64,000 nt of DNA from Actinomycetales bacterium (GTDB lineage Bacteria; Actinomycetota; Actinomycetes; Nanopelagicales; Nanopelagicaceae). The translations under genes and the position numbers were made by a program. Positions 17,568-25,729 of the stretch are shown here, piece by piece (position 1 is the first letter of the stretch; every line of letters begins with the position of its first letter). Where the stretch lies: the NCBI GenBank assembly GCA_018969355.1, contig JAGWYO010000001.1:60652-124651 (forward strand), read 5' to 3'. The notes under the pieces were generated by a model. The model did not search any database, was not told the origin of the DNA, and saw only the letters and a list, made by a program, of their open reading frames with translations.

Positions 17568-17873
17568 ATGTTCTTTGATATCGGCGCAGGTGAGATTCTA
17601 GGCCTTGCAGTTTTAGGAATGATTCTGCTGGGTCCAGAGCGTCTTCCAAAGGCAGCCTCTGAGGCTGCCAAATTGGTAAAGAAAATTCGTGCATTGTCAC
17701 AAACAGCAACAGCTGAGCTTCGCGAGAACCTAGGACCTGGCTTTGAAAATCTTCAACCTGCAGATCTTCATCCAAAAACCTTTGTTAAAAAGCAATTGGG
17801 AGAGTTGATGGATGAAAAACCAGCACCCAAGCAACAAAAACCAAGTGCAAAGATTGATCCAGATCTTATATGA
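17568..17873 (+). CDS. tatB: Sec-independent translocase subunit TatB
   Basis: This 101-aa protein has the TatA/B layout: a short periplasmic start (MFFDIGAGE), one transmembrane helix (about 10-21), the hinge GPERLPKA and a long amphipathic helix, then a charged Pro/Lys-rich tail. The FDIG start and the GPERLP hinge are TatB-like rather than TatA-like. With TatC it recognises twin-arginine signal peptides; tatA and tatC are not in this window. It overlaps mrp by four bases. Confidence 0.9.
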   Translation: MFFDIGAGEILGLAVLGMILLGPERLPKAASEAAKLVKKIRALSQTATAELRENLGPGFENLQPADLHPKTFVKKQLGELMDEKPAPKQQKPSAKIDPDLI

Positions 17874-19000
17874 ATCTTATCGATGCCCTTACGAATGCCC
17901 TCACAACAGTTCAAGACCCCGAACTTCATCGTTCGATAACTGAACTTGGAATGATTGAAGAATTATCTGAATCGAATGGGGCTGTAAGTATTAAAGTTTT
18001 GTTAACTATTTCTGGTTGCCCAATGCAAGACCGACTACGCGGTGATATCACTAAAGCCTTAAACAACGTCGAGGGCGTGAAGAGCGTTGACTTAACTTTT
18101 GGGGTTATGTCACAGGAGCAACGTGATCATGTTAAAAAAGTAGTTCGTGGGGGCCGCGAAAAAGTAATTCCCTTTGCTCAACCAGAATCTCTTACGCGTG
18201 TTATCGGTATTGCATCTGGCAAAGGTGGAGTTGGAAAATCATCTGTGACTGCAAACTTAGGAGTTGCATTTGCTAAAAAGGGATTGCGAGTTGGAATATT
18301 AGATGCAGATGTTTATGGTCACTCAATCCCGCGTTTAATGGGCTTAATGGGGCAGCGTCCAACAGCCATCGATCAACTTTTTATCCCACTAGAGTCATTT
18401 GGAGTAAAAGTCGTTTCGATGGAGATGTTTAAACCAGAGCGCTCAGATCCTGTTGCCTATCGAGGTCCACTGCTACACCGCGTTCTGGAACAGCTTCTTT
18501 CAGATGCGCACTGGGGCGATCTAGATGTTTTACTTATCGATCTACCACCAGGGACGGGTGATTTAGCTATCTCACTGGGACAGCTCATCCCAAATTCAGA
18601 GATAGTTGTGGTGACAACACCTCAGATTGCTGCAGCTGAAGTTGCAGAACGTGCAGGCAGAATTGCACATCAGATTCATCAGCGTGTGATTGGTGTTATT
18701 GAAAATATGTCTGAATTTGGCTGCCCAAAATGTGGTGAGAAGATTGCCCTCTTTGGCAAAGGGGGTGGAGAAGAGACCTCTAGGCGCTTATCTGCACTCG
18801 TTGGCATCGATGTGCCTCTTCTGGGGAAGATCGCATTTCATCCAGATCTTCGCACAGGCGGGGATAATGGAGTTCCATTAGTTCAAGCATCTACTGAATC
18901 AGACACTGCCCAATCAATCCTCACGATTGCCGATACTTTGGTGAAGCGCAGTAAATCTCTAGTGGGTGTTCGCTTAGGTATTTCCCCGGAGAGCAATTGA
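17870..19000 (+). CDS. mrp: Mrp/NBP35 family Fe-S cluster carrier ATPase
   Basis: This 376-aa protein starts with a MIP18/DUF59 domain (about 1-85, ISGCPMQDRL region) and continues with a P-loop NTPase carrying ASGKGGVGKSSVTANLG. A Cys pair in FGCPKCGE near residue 283 can hold a bridging [4Fe-4S] cluster. Mrp/ApbC proteins assemble and transfer iron-sulfur clusters, and in this organism WhiB and ferredoxin are candidate clients (inference). The ATG overlaps the tatB TGA. Its stop overlaps the next start as TTGA. Confidence 0.93.
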   Translation: MNLIDALTNALTTVQDPELHRSITELGMIEELSESNGAVSIKVLLTISGCPMQDRLRGDITKALNNVEGVKSVDLTFGVMSQEQRDHVKKVVRGGREKVIPFAQPESLTRVIGIASGKGGVGKSSVTANLGVAFAKKGLRVGILDADVYGHSIPRLMGLMGQRPTAIDQLFIPLESFGVKVVSMEMFKPERSDPVAYRGPLLHRVLEQLLSDAHWGDLDVLLIDLPPGTGDLAISLGQLIPNSEIVVVTTPQIAAAEVAERAGRIAHQIHQRVIGVIENMSEFGCPKCGEKIALFGKGGGEETSRRLSALVGIDVPLLGKIAFHPDLRTGGDNGVPLVQASTESDTAQSILTIADTLVKRSKSLVGVRLGISPESN

Positions 19001-19902
19001 AATCGCAAGCAGATTCTCGTGATAGTCATACAACTATTCCTGGAAGACCCGACTTAATTCGCCTCGGAGTTGGAATCATAGGAATTGGAACTTCAGGCCC
19101 ACTTATCGCAATGAGTGCCATGCCAATCCCGACCTTGATTTTCTGGAGAAATCTTGGTGGTTCACTCCTTACACTTTCATTTGCTTTAAAACATCCACGC
19201 CATCGTGAGGGCATTCAATGGTCAATGCTGGCGGGCTTTGTATTGGCAATTCACTTTATTGGTTTCTTTTTAGCAATGCGATGGACAACTGTTGCTGCAG
19301 GTACAGCTCTGGTTGCCTTACAACCAATCTTTGCCGCTATCTTTGTGAAATTAAGTGGAGATCACATACCTACGAAAGCTTGGCTTGGCATGATTGTTAG
19401 CTTTTGCGGCGTGCTTTTAATTTCAGGTATTGATTTACAGATTTCTCTGCGCTCATTTCTAGGAGATATTGCAGCACTACTTTCTGCGGCACTGGCCGCT
19501 CTTTATATGATGGCTGGATCACGAGCTCAGCGCACTGTCGAAACAACGGTATATACAACAGTGTGTTACTTCGTTTGTGCAATCACCGCCCTACCAATGG
19601 CATTACTTATGGGTTTTCCCATTCTCCATTTCTCAGCTCGTGAATGGTGGATTTTGCTCGGACTTGTATTTGGTGCACAGATTCTGGGCCATACAATGTT
19701 TAATGCAGCCCTCAAGCGAGTGTCACCAGCGATTGTTTCTCTCATTATCTTTTTCGAAGTGCCCGTTAGTTCAATACTTGCTTTCTGGTGGATTGGTCAA
19801 AAGCCTCCATTGGGGATTTTGCCTGGAATAGCTTTGATTTTGACTGGCTGTGTCTTGGTTGTTAGGCGTTCAAGACCAGGGGTTGTGGAACTTGCACCAT
19901 GA
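18997..19902 (+). CDS. EamA/DMT family transporter
   Basis: This 301-aa membrane protein has about ten transmembrane segments in two EamA repeats (PTLIFWRNLGGSLLTLSFAL in the first, GAQILGHTMFNAALKRVSPAIVSL in the second). DMT transporters export metabolites or amino acids; the substrate cannot be inferred. A TTG start is proposed because it overlaps the mrp TGA by four bases (TTGA) and no closer ATG gives the full first helix. The next gene (PHP domain) overlaps by four bases. Confidence 0.87.
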   Translation: MKSQADSRDSHTTIPGRPDLIRLGVGIIGIGTSGPLIAMSAMPIPTLIFWRNLGGSLLTLSFALKHPRHREGIQWSMLAGFVLAIHFIGFFLAMRWTTVAAGTALVALQPIFAAIFVKLSGDHIPTKAWLGMIVSFCGVLLISGIDLQISLRSFLGDIAALLSAALAALYMMAGSRAQRTVETTVYTTVCYFVCAITALPMALLMGFPILHFSAREWWILLGLVFGAQILGHTMFNAALKRVSPAIVSLIIFFEVPVSSILAFWWIGQKPPLGILPGIALILTGCVLVVRRSRPGVVELAP

Positions 19903-20744
19903 TTGACTTGCATACTCACACGAATAAAAGCGATGGAACAGATAGCCCACGCGAATTAGTCAATAAAGCAATAGTGAAAGGATTAACTGTTCTTGGAATA
20001 AGTGATCATGACACGACATCAAGTTGGCAAGAGGCAATTGATAGTTTGCGTGGCAATTTAGAATTAGCTCTTGGGAGCGAAATATCCTGTTTAACTCACG
20101 ATGGAATGAGCGTGCATATGTTGGGTCTTCTCTTTGATGGTGGACATGGTGATATGCAAGTGATGCTCGAAGAAACACGTGATGGGCGATTACCTCGGAT
20201 GCGCAAAATGGTTGAAAAAATGCAGGCTGCGGGAATTGATATTTCAATGGCAGATGTTGAGGCTGCCCGCCCCGATGGTGCAACGCTTGGACGCCCACAT
20301 TTAGCCGATGCTTTGGTTAATAAGGGTCTTATCCCTTCTCGCGATGAAGCATTTCAGGGCATGCTCAACAATGAGTCCGAGTTTTATGTTTCTCATGTCG
20401 CACCAACGCCAGTTCAGGCGATTGAAATGATTAGGCGCGCTGGTGGGGTCGCAGTCATCGCACATCCTTTTGCATCACATCGTGGTCAGATACTTCAAGC
20501 AAGTGATTTTGAAGAGTTAGTAAAAGCTGGTTTAAATGGAATCGAAGTTGATCATAGGGATCAAAATCCGCAGGAAAGAGAGATGTTGCGCAGAATCGCT
20601 ACAGAACTGGATTTAGTAATAACTGGCTCCAGCGACTATCACGGAAGCGGTAAACTGAATCTGCTCGCAGAGTTTCAAACTAGCCCAGGTCAATGGGAAA
20701 GACTGGAATCTCTTGCCGATAAACGAAGGGTGGTACGAGCATGA
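19899..20744 (+). CDS. PHP domain metal-dependent phosphoesterase
   Basis: The 281-aa protein opens with the PHP metal motif MIDLHTHTNKSDGTDSP, followed by ISDHDTTSSW. Later it has VAVIAHPFASH and ITGSSDYHG. It resembles the YciV/RNase AM group, which hydrolyses 3',5'-nucleoside bisphosphates or trims short RNAs from the 5' end; either activity is possible. It overlaps EamA (ATGA) and MarC (ATGA), so the genes are in one operon. Confidence 0.87.
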   Translation: MIDLHTHTNKSDGTDSPRELVNKAIVKGLTVLGISDHDTTSSWQEAIDSLRGNLELALGSEISCLTHDGMSVHMLGLLFDGGHGDMQVMLEETRDGRLPRMRKMVEKMQAAGIDISMADVEAARPDGATLGRPHLADALVNKGLIPSRDEAFQGMLNNESEFYVSHVAPTPVQAIEMIRRAGGVAVIAHPFASHRGQILQASDFEELVKAGLNGIEVDHRDQNPQEREMLRRIATELDLVITGSSDYHGSGKLNLLAEFQTSPGQWERLESLADKRRVVRA

Positions 20745-21352
20745 AAGTGAGCGCCTTGACCTTTGCCGTCCAATCATTTGTAACTCTATTTGTAATCATG
20801 GATCCTCCTGGTGCTACACCAATTTTCTTAGCTCTAGTAGCGGACAAGTCAGCAAAGGAGCGCAGAGTTCTTGCTCTTAAAGCTGCGGCGGTTTCTCTGC
20901 TTGTTATCTCAATATTTGCACTTTTTGGTCGCTTTATTCTGAGTTATCTCAATGTCTCAATAGCAGCAATGCAAGCTGCCGGCGCACTACTACTTTTACT
21001 TATTTCCTTAGATCTTCTTACAGGGGGTAAGGGGAGCGGCCGAGGTGAATCTGGAAATGACAATATTGCCCTAGTTCCACTTGGCACACCACTACTTGCA
21101 GGTCCCGGTGCAATTGTTGCCACAATGATTTTCGTTCAACAAGTTGATAGTCCAAGTATGGCGATTGGCTTAATGAGCGCAGTGATAGCTGTTCATATAG
21201 CAATAGCAGCAGCATTGTTGGCATCAACTACCATCATGAAAGTGATTAAAGAAGCTGGAGTAACTTTGGTAGCGCGCATCGCTGGCTTGTTACTTGCAGC
21301 AATTGCCGTTCAAATGCTGGTAGATGCCATTCGTGTGTTTGTCACTAATTAA
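20741..21352 (+). CDS. MarC family integral membrane protein
   Basis: This 203-aa protein has six predicted transmembrane segments and the family motif FVIMDPPGATPIFLAL in the first part, with VPLGTPLLAGPGAIVATMI in the middle. MarC family proteins were once linked to multiple antibiotic resistance, but the transported substrate is not established. It is the last gene of a plus-strand run that starts around 17.5 kb. Its TAA interleaves with the helicase TAA in the palindrome TTAA at 21349-21352. Confidence 0.9.
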   Translation: MKVSALTFAVQSFVTLFVIMDPPGATPIFLALVADKSAKERRVLALKAAAVSLLVISIFALFGRFILSYLNVSIAAMQAAGALLLLLISLDLLTGGKGSGRGESGNDNIALVPLGTPLLAGPGAIVATMIFVQQVDSPSMAIGLMSAVIAVHIAIAAALLASTTIMKVIKEAGVTLVARIAGLLLAAIAVQMLVDAIRVFVTN

Positions 21353-22680
21353 CTTTCTTTGTATTTCTTTGTGCGCGTGCGCGTGCGTTCAACCTTTGGC
21401 TTTATTGCAGCTTTTTTCTCAATAGATTTGGCTCTTACAACCTTTTGTGCTGCAGGCTTGCTCTTAGTTATTCGCCCCGTCGAACCTGTTGGGATATCTA
21501 GAACTTCATAGAGATGGGGTGAAGAGGAATAAGTCTCTTCTGGTTCGGCTAGCCCAAGATCTAGAACTTGATTAATCATTTTCCATCTAGCCAATTCATC
21601 CCAGTCAACGAATGTGACCGCGATCCCATGAGCTCCAGCTCGTGCTGTGCGACCAATGCGGTGCACATAAGTCTTTTCATCTTCGGGACACTGATAATTA
21701 ATGACATGTGTGATTCCATCGATATCAATTCCGCGAGCAGCAACATCTGTTGCAACAAGAACATCTGACTTACCTGTTTTGAAATCACCTAACGCTTTTT
21801 CACGTGCGCTTTGGCCGAGATCACCATGGATAGGTGTTGCTCTAAATCCACGCTCGATTAATTCCTCAGCTGTTTTTTGGCAGGTGCGCTTGGTGCGACA
21901 AAAAACCATTGTTGGTCCGCGGCCATCGGCCTGCAAAATACGGGCCAGCATTTCAATTTTATCCATCGCATGAGCACGCAGGACATGCTGCTTTATGCGT
22001 GTAACAACAGCGCCTTCATCTTCTGAATCTTGCGTGCGGATATGAATGGGTTGATTCATAAAGCGCCTAGCTAGTGCAATGATGTCTCCGGGCATTGTGG
22101 CTGAGAACAACATGGTTTGCATTCGGTTGGGAGTATTGGCCAAAATCTTTTCAACATCTGGCAAAAAGCCAAGATCCAACATTTCATCAGCTTCATCTAA
22201 AACTAGGCGTGAGACTTGCTTCAAACGAAGTTGTCCTTGGCGTGAAAGATCAAGTAAACGACCTGGTGTGCCAACTACTATTTCAATACCAGCTTGTAGC
22301 GCCTCAATCTGTGGTTCAAATGCTCGCCCGCCATAGACAGCCAGAGTTCTAATTCCACGGTTAATTGCCAACTCATCAATATCTTTTGTTACCTGTATGC
22401 ACAGTTCACGCGTTGGAACAACGATGAGAACCTGTGGCATTCCTTTATGTTGAAAACCTGCCCACTCTAAATCATTGGGTGCAATTACTCTCTCAATAAC
22501 CGGGACACCGAAAGCTAGAGTCTTACCTGTTCCCGTTTTAGCCTGGCCAATAACGTCACCATCGCTAAGAGCAATAGGCAAAACCATCTCTTGAATAGCA
22601 AATGGAGAGATGAAGCCATGTGCATGAAGAGCCTCAATGGTTTGCGGGCGTAAAGGCAGTTCTGCGAAAGTTTTCGACAC
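21349..22680 (-). CDS. DEAD-box ATP-dependent RNA helicase
   Basis: The 443-aa helicase contains the Q motif region (FISPFAIQEM), motif I GQAKTGTGKT, PTRELC, TPGRLLDL, motif II VLDEADEMLD, motif III FSATMP and VATDVAARGIDIDG, plus HRIGRTARAG. A basic, low-complexity tail (about residues 405-443, ending RTRTRTKKYKES) probably binds RNA. It unwinds RNA in ribosome assembly, decay or cold adaptation. The GTG at 22680 gives MSKTFAELPL, the usual family start. One base after the stop of a possible leaderless 12-codon upstream ORF lies this GTG, so expression may depend on that ORF. Confidence 0.94.
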   Translation of the reverse strand: MSKTFAELPLRPQTIEALHAHGFISPFAIQEMVLPIALSDGDVIGQAKTGTGKTLAFGVPVIERVIAPNDLEWAGFQHKGMPQVLIVVPTRELCIQVTKDIDELAINRGIRTLAVYGGRAFEPQIEALQAGIEIVVGTPGRLLDLSRQGQLRLKQVSRLVLDEADEMLDLGFLPDVEKILANTPNRMQTMLFSATMPGDIIALARRFMNQPIHIRTQDSEDEGAVVTRIKQHVLRAHAMDKIEMLARILQADGRGPTMVFCRTKRTCQKTAEELIERGFRATPIHGDLGQSAREKALGDFKTGKSDVLVATDVAARGIDIDGITHVINYQCPEDEKTYVHRIGRTARAGAHGIAVTFVDWDELARWKMINQVLDLGLAEPEETYSSSPHLYEVLDIPTGSTGRITKSKPAAQKVVRAKSIEKKAAIKPKVERTRTRTKKYKES

Positions 22681-22681
22681 G

Positions 22682-22720
22682 TTAAGCGGCGCCAGAAATT
22701 TGTTTATTTGTGGTGCTCAT
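22682..22720 (-). CDS. Putative leaderless 12-aa leader peptide upstream of the DEAD-box helicase
   Basis: On the minus strand an ATG at 22720 opens a 12-codon frame (MSTTNKQISGAA) ending in TAA at 22682. Its ATG is seven bases after TAGGAT, so it is the natural leaderless start of the helicase transcript. The helicase GTG follows after a single C and lies in a different frame, so ribosomes would have to terminate and re-initiate. I see no ribosome binding site before the GTG. The peptide itself may be irrelevant and the act of its translation may matter. Confidence 0.45.
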   Translation of the reverse strand: MSTTNKQISGAA

Positions 22721-22727
22721 GGATGTA

Positions 22728-22733
22728 ATCCTA
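22728..22733 (-). promoter_or_regulatory. -10 element for the helicase leader ORF
   Basis: TAGGAT on the minus strand, seven bases before the ATG of the 12-codon leader ORF at 22720. It lies just downstream of the TetR gene stop. Confidence 0.5.
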
Positions 22734-22739
22734 TCGGAG

Positions 22740-23351
22740 TTAATTGCGTGGGAATCCCGAAATTCCTCGCCACATAAGGTTGTTGACCAATTCAACTGCC
22801 TGTTCACGCGTTAATGTGCTGTCTCGATCTAACCAGTGACGTGCTGTCACTTGGGCATATCCAATCATTCCAACACCCAAGAGCATTGATGCCTCTTTTG
22901 GTAGTCCGGTATCAATAGAAATGACAGCACTAGCTGCAGCAGCGCAGTCATACGTCATACGATTAAGTCGCTCACGCACAGATGGTTCAACACTCATGTC
23001 ACTTTCAAAAAGTAATCTAAAAGCTTCACCTTCTTTTTCAATGAAAGAAAAATATGCATCAACAGTTGCATGCACACGGTTTGCGTTGTCGGGAGTAGAG
23101 GCGATTGCTCTTTGAATTTCAAAAACTAATGAGTCAATATGCAAATCAAGGACAGCAAGATAGAGCTCTAATTTTGATGGGAAATGTTGATATAGAACTG
23201 GTTTGCTGACATTTGCACGATCTGCAATTTCATCCATCGCAGCCGAGTGATATCCAGCGGCAGTAAAAACCTCAAGGGCTGCTGAGAGTAAAAGTGCGCG
23301 GCGCTCATCACGGGGCAAACGCGCCTTATTTGATGCATCAACAGTGGTCAT
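22740..23351 (-). CDS. TetR family transcriptional regulator
   Basis: This regulator of about 203 aa has the N-terminal TetR helix-turn-helix (ALEVFTAAGYHSAAMDEIADRANVSKPVLYQHF, about residues 20-55) and a ligand-binding helical domain. The ATG at 23351 is preferred over the one at 23381 because a TACGAT -10 lies seven bases before it, while none is correctly placed before the earlier ATG. The ten extra residues would be unstructured. It is divergent from moeZ and followed by the helicase. Its target and ligand are unknown; moeZ-mshB is a plausible target. Confidence 0.88.
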   Translation of the reverse strand: MTTVDASNKARLPRDERRALLLSAALEVFTAAGYHSAAMDEIADRANVSKPVLYQHFPSKLELYLAVLDLHIDSLVFEIQRAIASTPDNANRVHATVDAYFSFIEKEGEAFRLLFESDMSVEPSVRERLNRMTYDCAAAASAVISIDTGLPKEASMLLGVGMIGYAQVTARHWLDRDSTLTREQAVELVNNLMWRGISGFPRN

Positions 23352-23358
23352 TGGTGTA

Positions 23359-23364
23359 ATCGTA
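23359..23364 (-). promoter_or_regulatory. -10 element, leaderless TetR
   Basis: TACGAT on the minus strand, seven bases before the ATG at 23351. It supports the shorter TetR start. Confidence 0.5.
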
Positions 23365-23433
23365 GAGGTAGTAGTGGCCATTGTGCTAATAGCCGTAGCA
23401 ACACATGCTTGAATACGGCAGAATTATCCTCCT

Positions 23434-24567
23434 ATGAAAACTCCACCGCTAGTAAATCCAGGCCCTGCATTATCTGGTGAGCAAGCGCGCCGATATAGCC
23501 GTCAGATAGTAATTCCACAGATTCAAGAAGTTGGCCAAGAGCGCATCCGAAATTCAAAGGTTTTGTGCATTGGTGCAGGTGGTCTTGGTTCTCCTGCTCT
23601 TATGTATTTAGCAGCAGCTGGAGTTGGAACTATTGGAATTGTTGATTTTGATACCGTTGATGAAACTAATTTGCACCGGCAAATACTCTATGGGCAGAGC
23701 GATATTGGGAAGAAGAAAGTTGAAGTAGCCAAATCTAAAATTTATGAAAGTAATCCCTTAATTTCTGTGAACACTTATCCGGTAAGAATCACTCATGTAA
23801 ATATCTCAGAAATTATCTCCCACTATGACGTTATTATTGATGCCACTGATAATTTTGCTTCACGCTACTTAATCAATGATGCAGCTGTTTTACTTAACAA
23901 GCCTTATGCGTGGGGTTCGGTCAATCGCTTCGATGGACAGGCTGCCTTTTTCTGGAGCTCATTGGGTCCGTGTTATCGATGTCTTCATCCGAAGCCTCCT
24001 GCCCCAGGAACAGTCCAAAGTTGTGCCGAAGCAGGGGTGCTAGGTGTTTTGTGTGCATCGGTTGCTTCTATGCAAGTCAATGAAGTCATCAAAGCAATTA
24101 CAGGTATTGGTGATCTCCAAATAGGAAAGCTCATGATCTATGATGCTCTCGAGGCACAATATTCAAAGATTGATATTGGCAAGAACCCACAGTGCGTGAT
24201 TTGTGGTGATAATCCCACACAAGTGGATCTATTAGAGAACTATGAGAGTTTTTGTGGCGTAGAGCTCGACACAGTCATTTCTGCTAAAGAACTTCAAGAA
24301 AAGATCACTAACAACGATGATTTCATGCTCGTAGATGTTCGAGAACCTGAAGAATATGCACAATCTCAAATCCTTGGCTCAGTATTAATGCCAGTAGCTA
24401 CTTTTATTGATGGTTCTGCATTTGAACTTCTACCAAGAGATAAAGAGATTATTCTTCACTGTCGCTCTGGAATAAGATCAGCACATTGTCTCTCTATGAT
24501 TAAAAAGGCAGGTTTTACAAATTCACGTCATTTAGATGGTGGAATAATTGCGTGGGAGAAGTTATGA
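23434..24567 (+). CDS. moeZ: MoeZ/ThiF-MoeB adenylyltransferase with rhodanese domain
   Basis: This 377-aa fusion activates the C-terminus of ubiquitin-like sulfur carriers (MoaD, ThiS, CysO type) and transfers sulfur. The adenylation domain (about 1-260) has GAGGLGSPALMYLAAAG, four zinc Cys (about 180, 183, 254, 257) and the catalytic Cys near 197. The C-terminal rhodanese domain (about 285-377) has the active Cys in HCRSGIRSA at about 343. In Actinobacteria MoeZ serves molybdopterin and CysO-dependent cysteine synthesis. It overlaps mshB by four bases (ATGA). Confidence 0.93.
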   Translation: MKTPPLVNPGPALSGEQARRYSRQIVIPQIQEVGQERIRNSKVLCIGAGGLGSPALMYLAAAGVGTIGIVDFDTVDETNLHRQILYGQSDIGKKKVEVAKSKIYESNPLISVNTYPVRITHVNISEIISHYDVIIDATDNFASRYLINDAAVLLNKPYAWGSVNRFDGQAAFFWSSLGPCYRCLHPKPPAPGTVQSCAEAGVLGVLCASVASMQVNEVIKAITGIGDLQIGKLMIYDALEAQYSKIDIGKNPQCVICGDNPTQVDLLENYESFCGVELDTVISAKELQEKITNNDDFMLVDVREPEEYAQSQILGSVLMPVATFIDGSAFELLPRDKEIILHCRSGIRSAHCLSMIKKAGFTNSRHLDGGIIAWEKL

Positions 24568-25418
24568 AAAACTCTTATGAGGGCTATCGAATTCTCCTTG
24601 TGCATGCCCATCCTGACGATGAAACTATTAACAATGGCGCAACTATGGCTCTGTATGCCTCACTTGGGGCAAAAGTCACATTAGTGACTTGCACACGCGG
24701 AGAAGAAGGCGAAGTTTTGGTTCCCTCCCTTTTCCATTTAGCAAGTAGTGAACAAGATGAATTAGGCAAACATCGCGAGATTGAATTAGCACGTGCAATG
24801 AAAGCGTTGGGTATAACAGATTTCAGATTCCTGGGTCATTATCGAGATAGCGGGATGATGGGGACTGAATCTAATAATCGCCCAGATGTTTTTTGGCAGG
24901 CGGATTTAGATTCTGCAGCTAGTGAGCTCGTTACAATCATTGAAGAAGTCAAGCCGCATGTTTTGATTACCTATGATGAAATTGGTGGATATGGTCATCC
25001 AGACCACATAAAAGCGCACTTAGTTGCAATGAGAGCCACTGAATTAGCAACATGGCAGATTCAAAAGATTTACTGGAACACTGTTCCTAAATCAGTTATT
25101 GCGCAAGGGATGGAGGCCATGAAAGAGATTGGCTCTGATTTCTTTGGGGCAGAAAACATTGATGATTTGCCATTTGTAAAAGATGATTCACTTGTCACAA
25201 CTTTAATTGATGGCAATGACTTTGTGGATGCCAAAATGGCTGCAATGAAGGCTCATGAGACCCAAATTTCACTTGATGGCCCATTCTTTGCTCTCTCTAA
25301 TAACCTTGGTTTACAAGTCTGGGGCCATGAGTATTACACCCTGGTCAAAGGACAAAAAAGTGAGCCCTTTGATGAGCAAGGTCGTGAAAACGATCTAACT
25401 TCAGGAGTAATGCTCTAA
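24564..25418 (+). CDS. mshB: GlcNAc-inositol deacetylase (mycothiol synthesis)
   Basis: MshB removes the acetyl group from GlcNAc-inositol, the second step in making mycothiol, the actinobacterial thiol buffer. The product of about 284 aa has the zinc-binding VHAHPDDETINNG near residue 15 and GGYGHPDHIKAH near 145, and a family-typical length. The ATG at 24564 overlaps the moeZ TGA; an upstream GTG at 24552 would be inside moeZ. Other PIG-L deacetylases share the motif, but the length and C-terminal EYYTL segment favour MshB over the mycothiol-conjugate amidase Mca. Confidence 0.87.
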   Translation: MKNSYEGYRILLVHAHPDDETINNGATMALYASLGAKVTLVTCTRGEEGEVLVPSLFHLASSEQDELGKHREIELARAMKALGITDFRFLGHYRDSGMMGTESNNRPDVFWQADLDSAASELVTIIEEVKPHVLITYDEIGGYGHPDHIKAHLVAMRATELATWQIQKIYWNTVPKSVIAQGMEAMKEIGSDFFGAENIDDLPFVKDDSLVTTLIDGNDFVDAKMAAMKAHETQISLDGPFFALSNNLGLQVWGHEYYTLVKGQKSEPFDEQGRENDLTSGVML

Positions 25419-25729
25419 TGCGCACAATTTACGCCATCGCGATTGGAGCTGTATTAGGGGCAGGCTCAGTATTTTTGCATGCGTTACTTGTGCCCTTTGG
25501 ATTGATTTTTGTTTTACTCTCAACACTAGTTGGAATATGGAGTATTGGCCGGATGTGGGGAGGAAGAGGCCTACGAATCGTGGCTTCAGTTACTTGGACA
25601 ATTGTTGTATTGCGTGCAGGTTTTCCAGGTGTAAATGAAGAGTATTTAATTGAAGGAAGTTCAGTCGGGATCTCACTTATTAATATGGGTTTTTTAGCCT
25701 TAGTTATTGCAGTCTTATTACCTGCTTAA
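25418..25729 (+). CDS. Small integral membrane protein, family unknown
   Basis: I do not recognise this 103-aa protein by function. It is almost wholly hydrophobic, with about four transmembrane segments (residues 4-25, 27-45, 53-68 and 84-102) separated by short loops (GRMWGGRGLR). Similar short membrane proteins follow mshB in other Actinobacteria. Its ATG overlaps the mshB TAA by one base (TAATG). Its TAA interleaves with the cysS stop in TTAA at 25726-25729. Confidence 0.75.
   Translation: MRTIYAIAIGAVLGAGSVFLHALLVPFGLIFVLLSTLVGIWSIGRMWGGRGLRIVASVTWTIVVLRAGFPGVNEEYLIEGSSVGISLINMGFLALVIAVLLPA

Noticed and set aside
22740..23381. Longer TetR start at 23381
   Set aside because: No correctly spaced -10 or ribosome binding site precedes it, while the ATG at 23351 has TACGAT seven bases upstream; the extra ten residues look unstructured.
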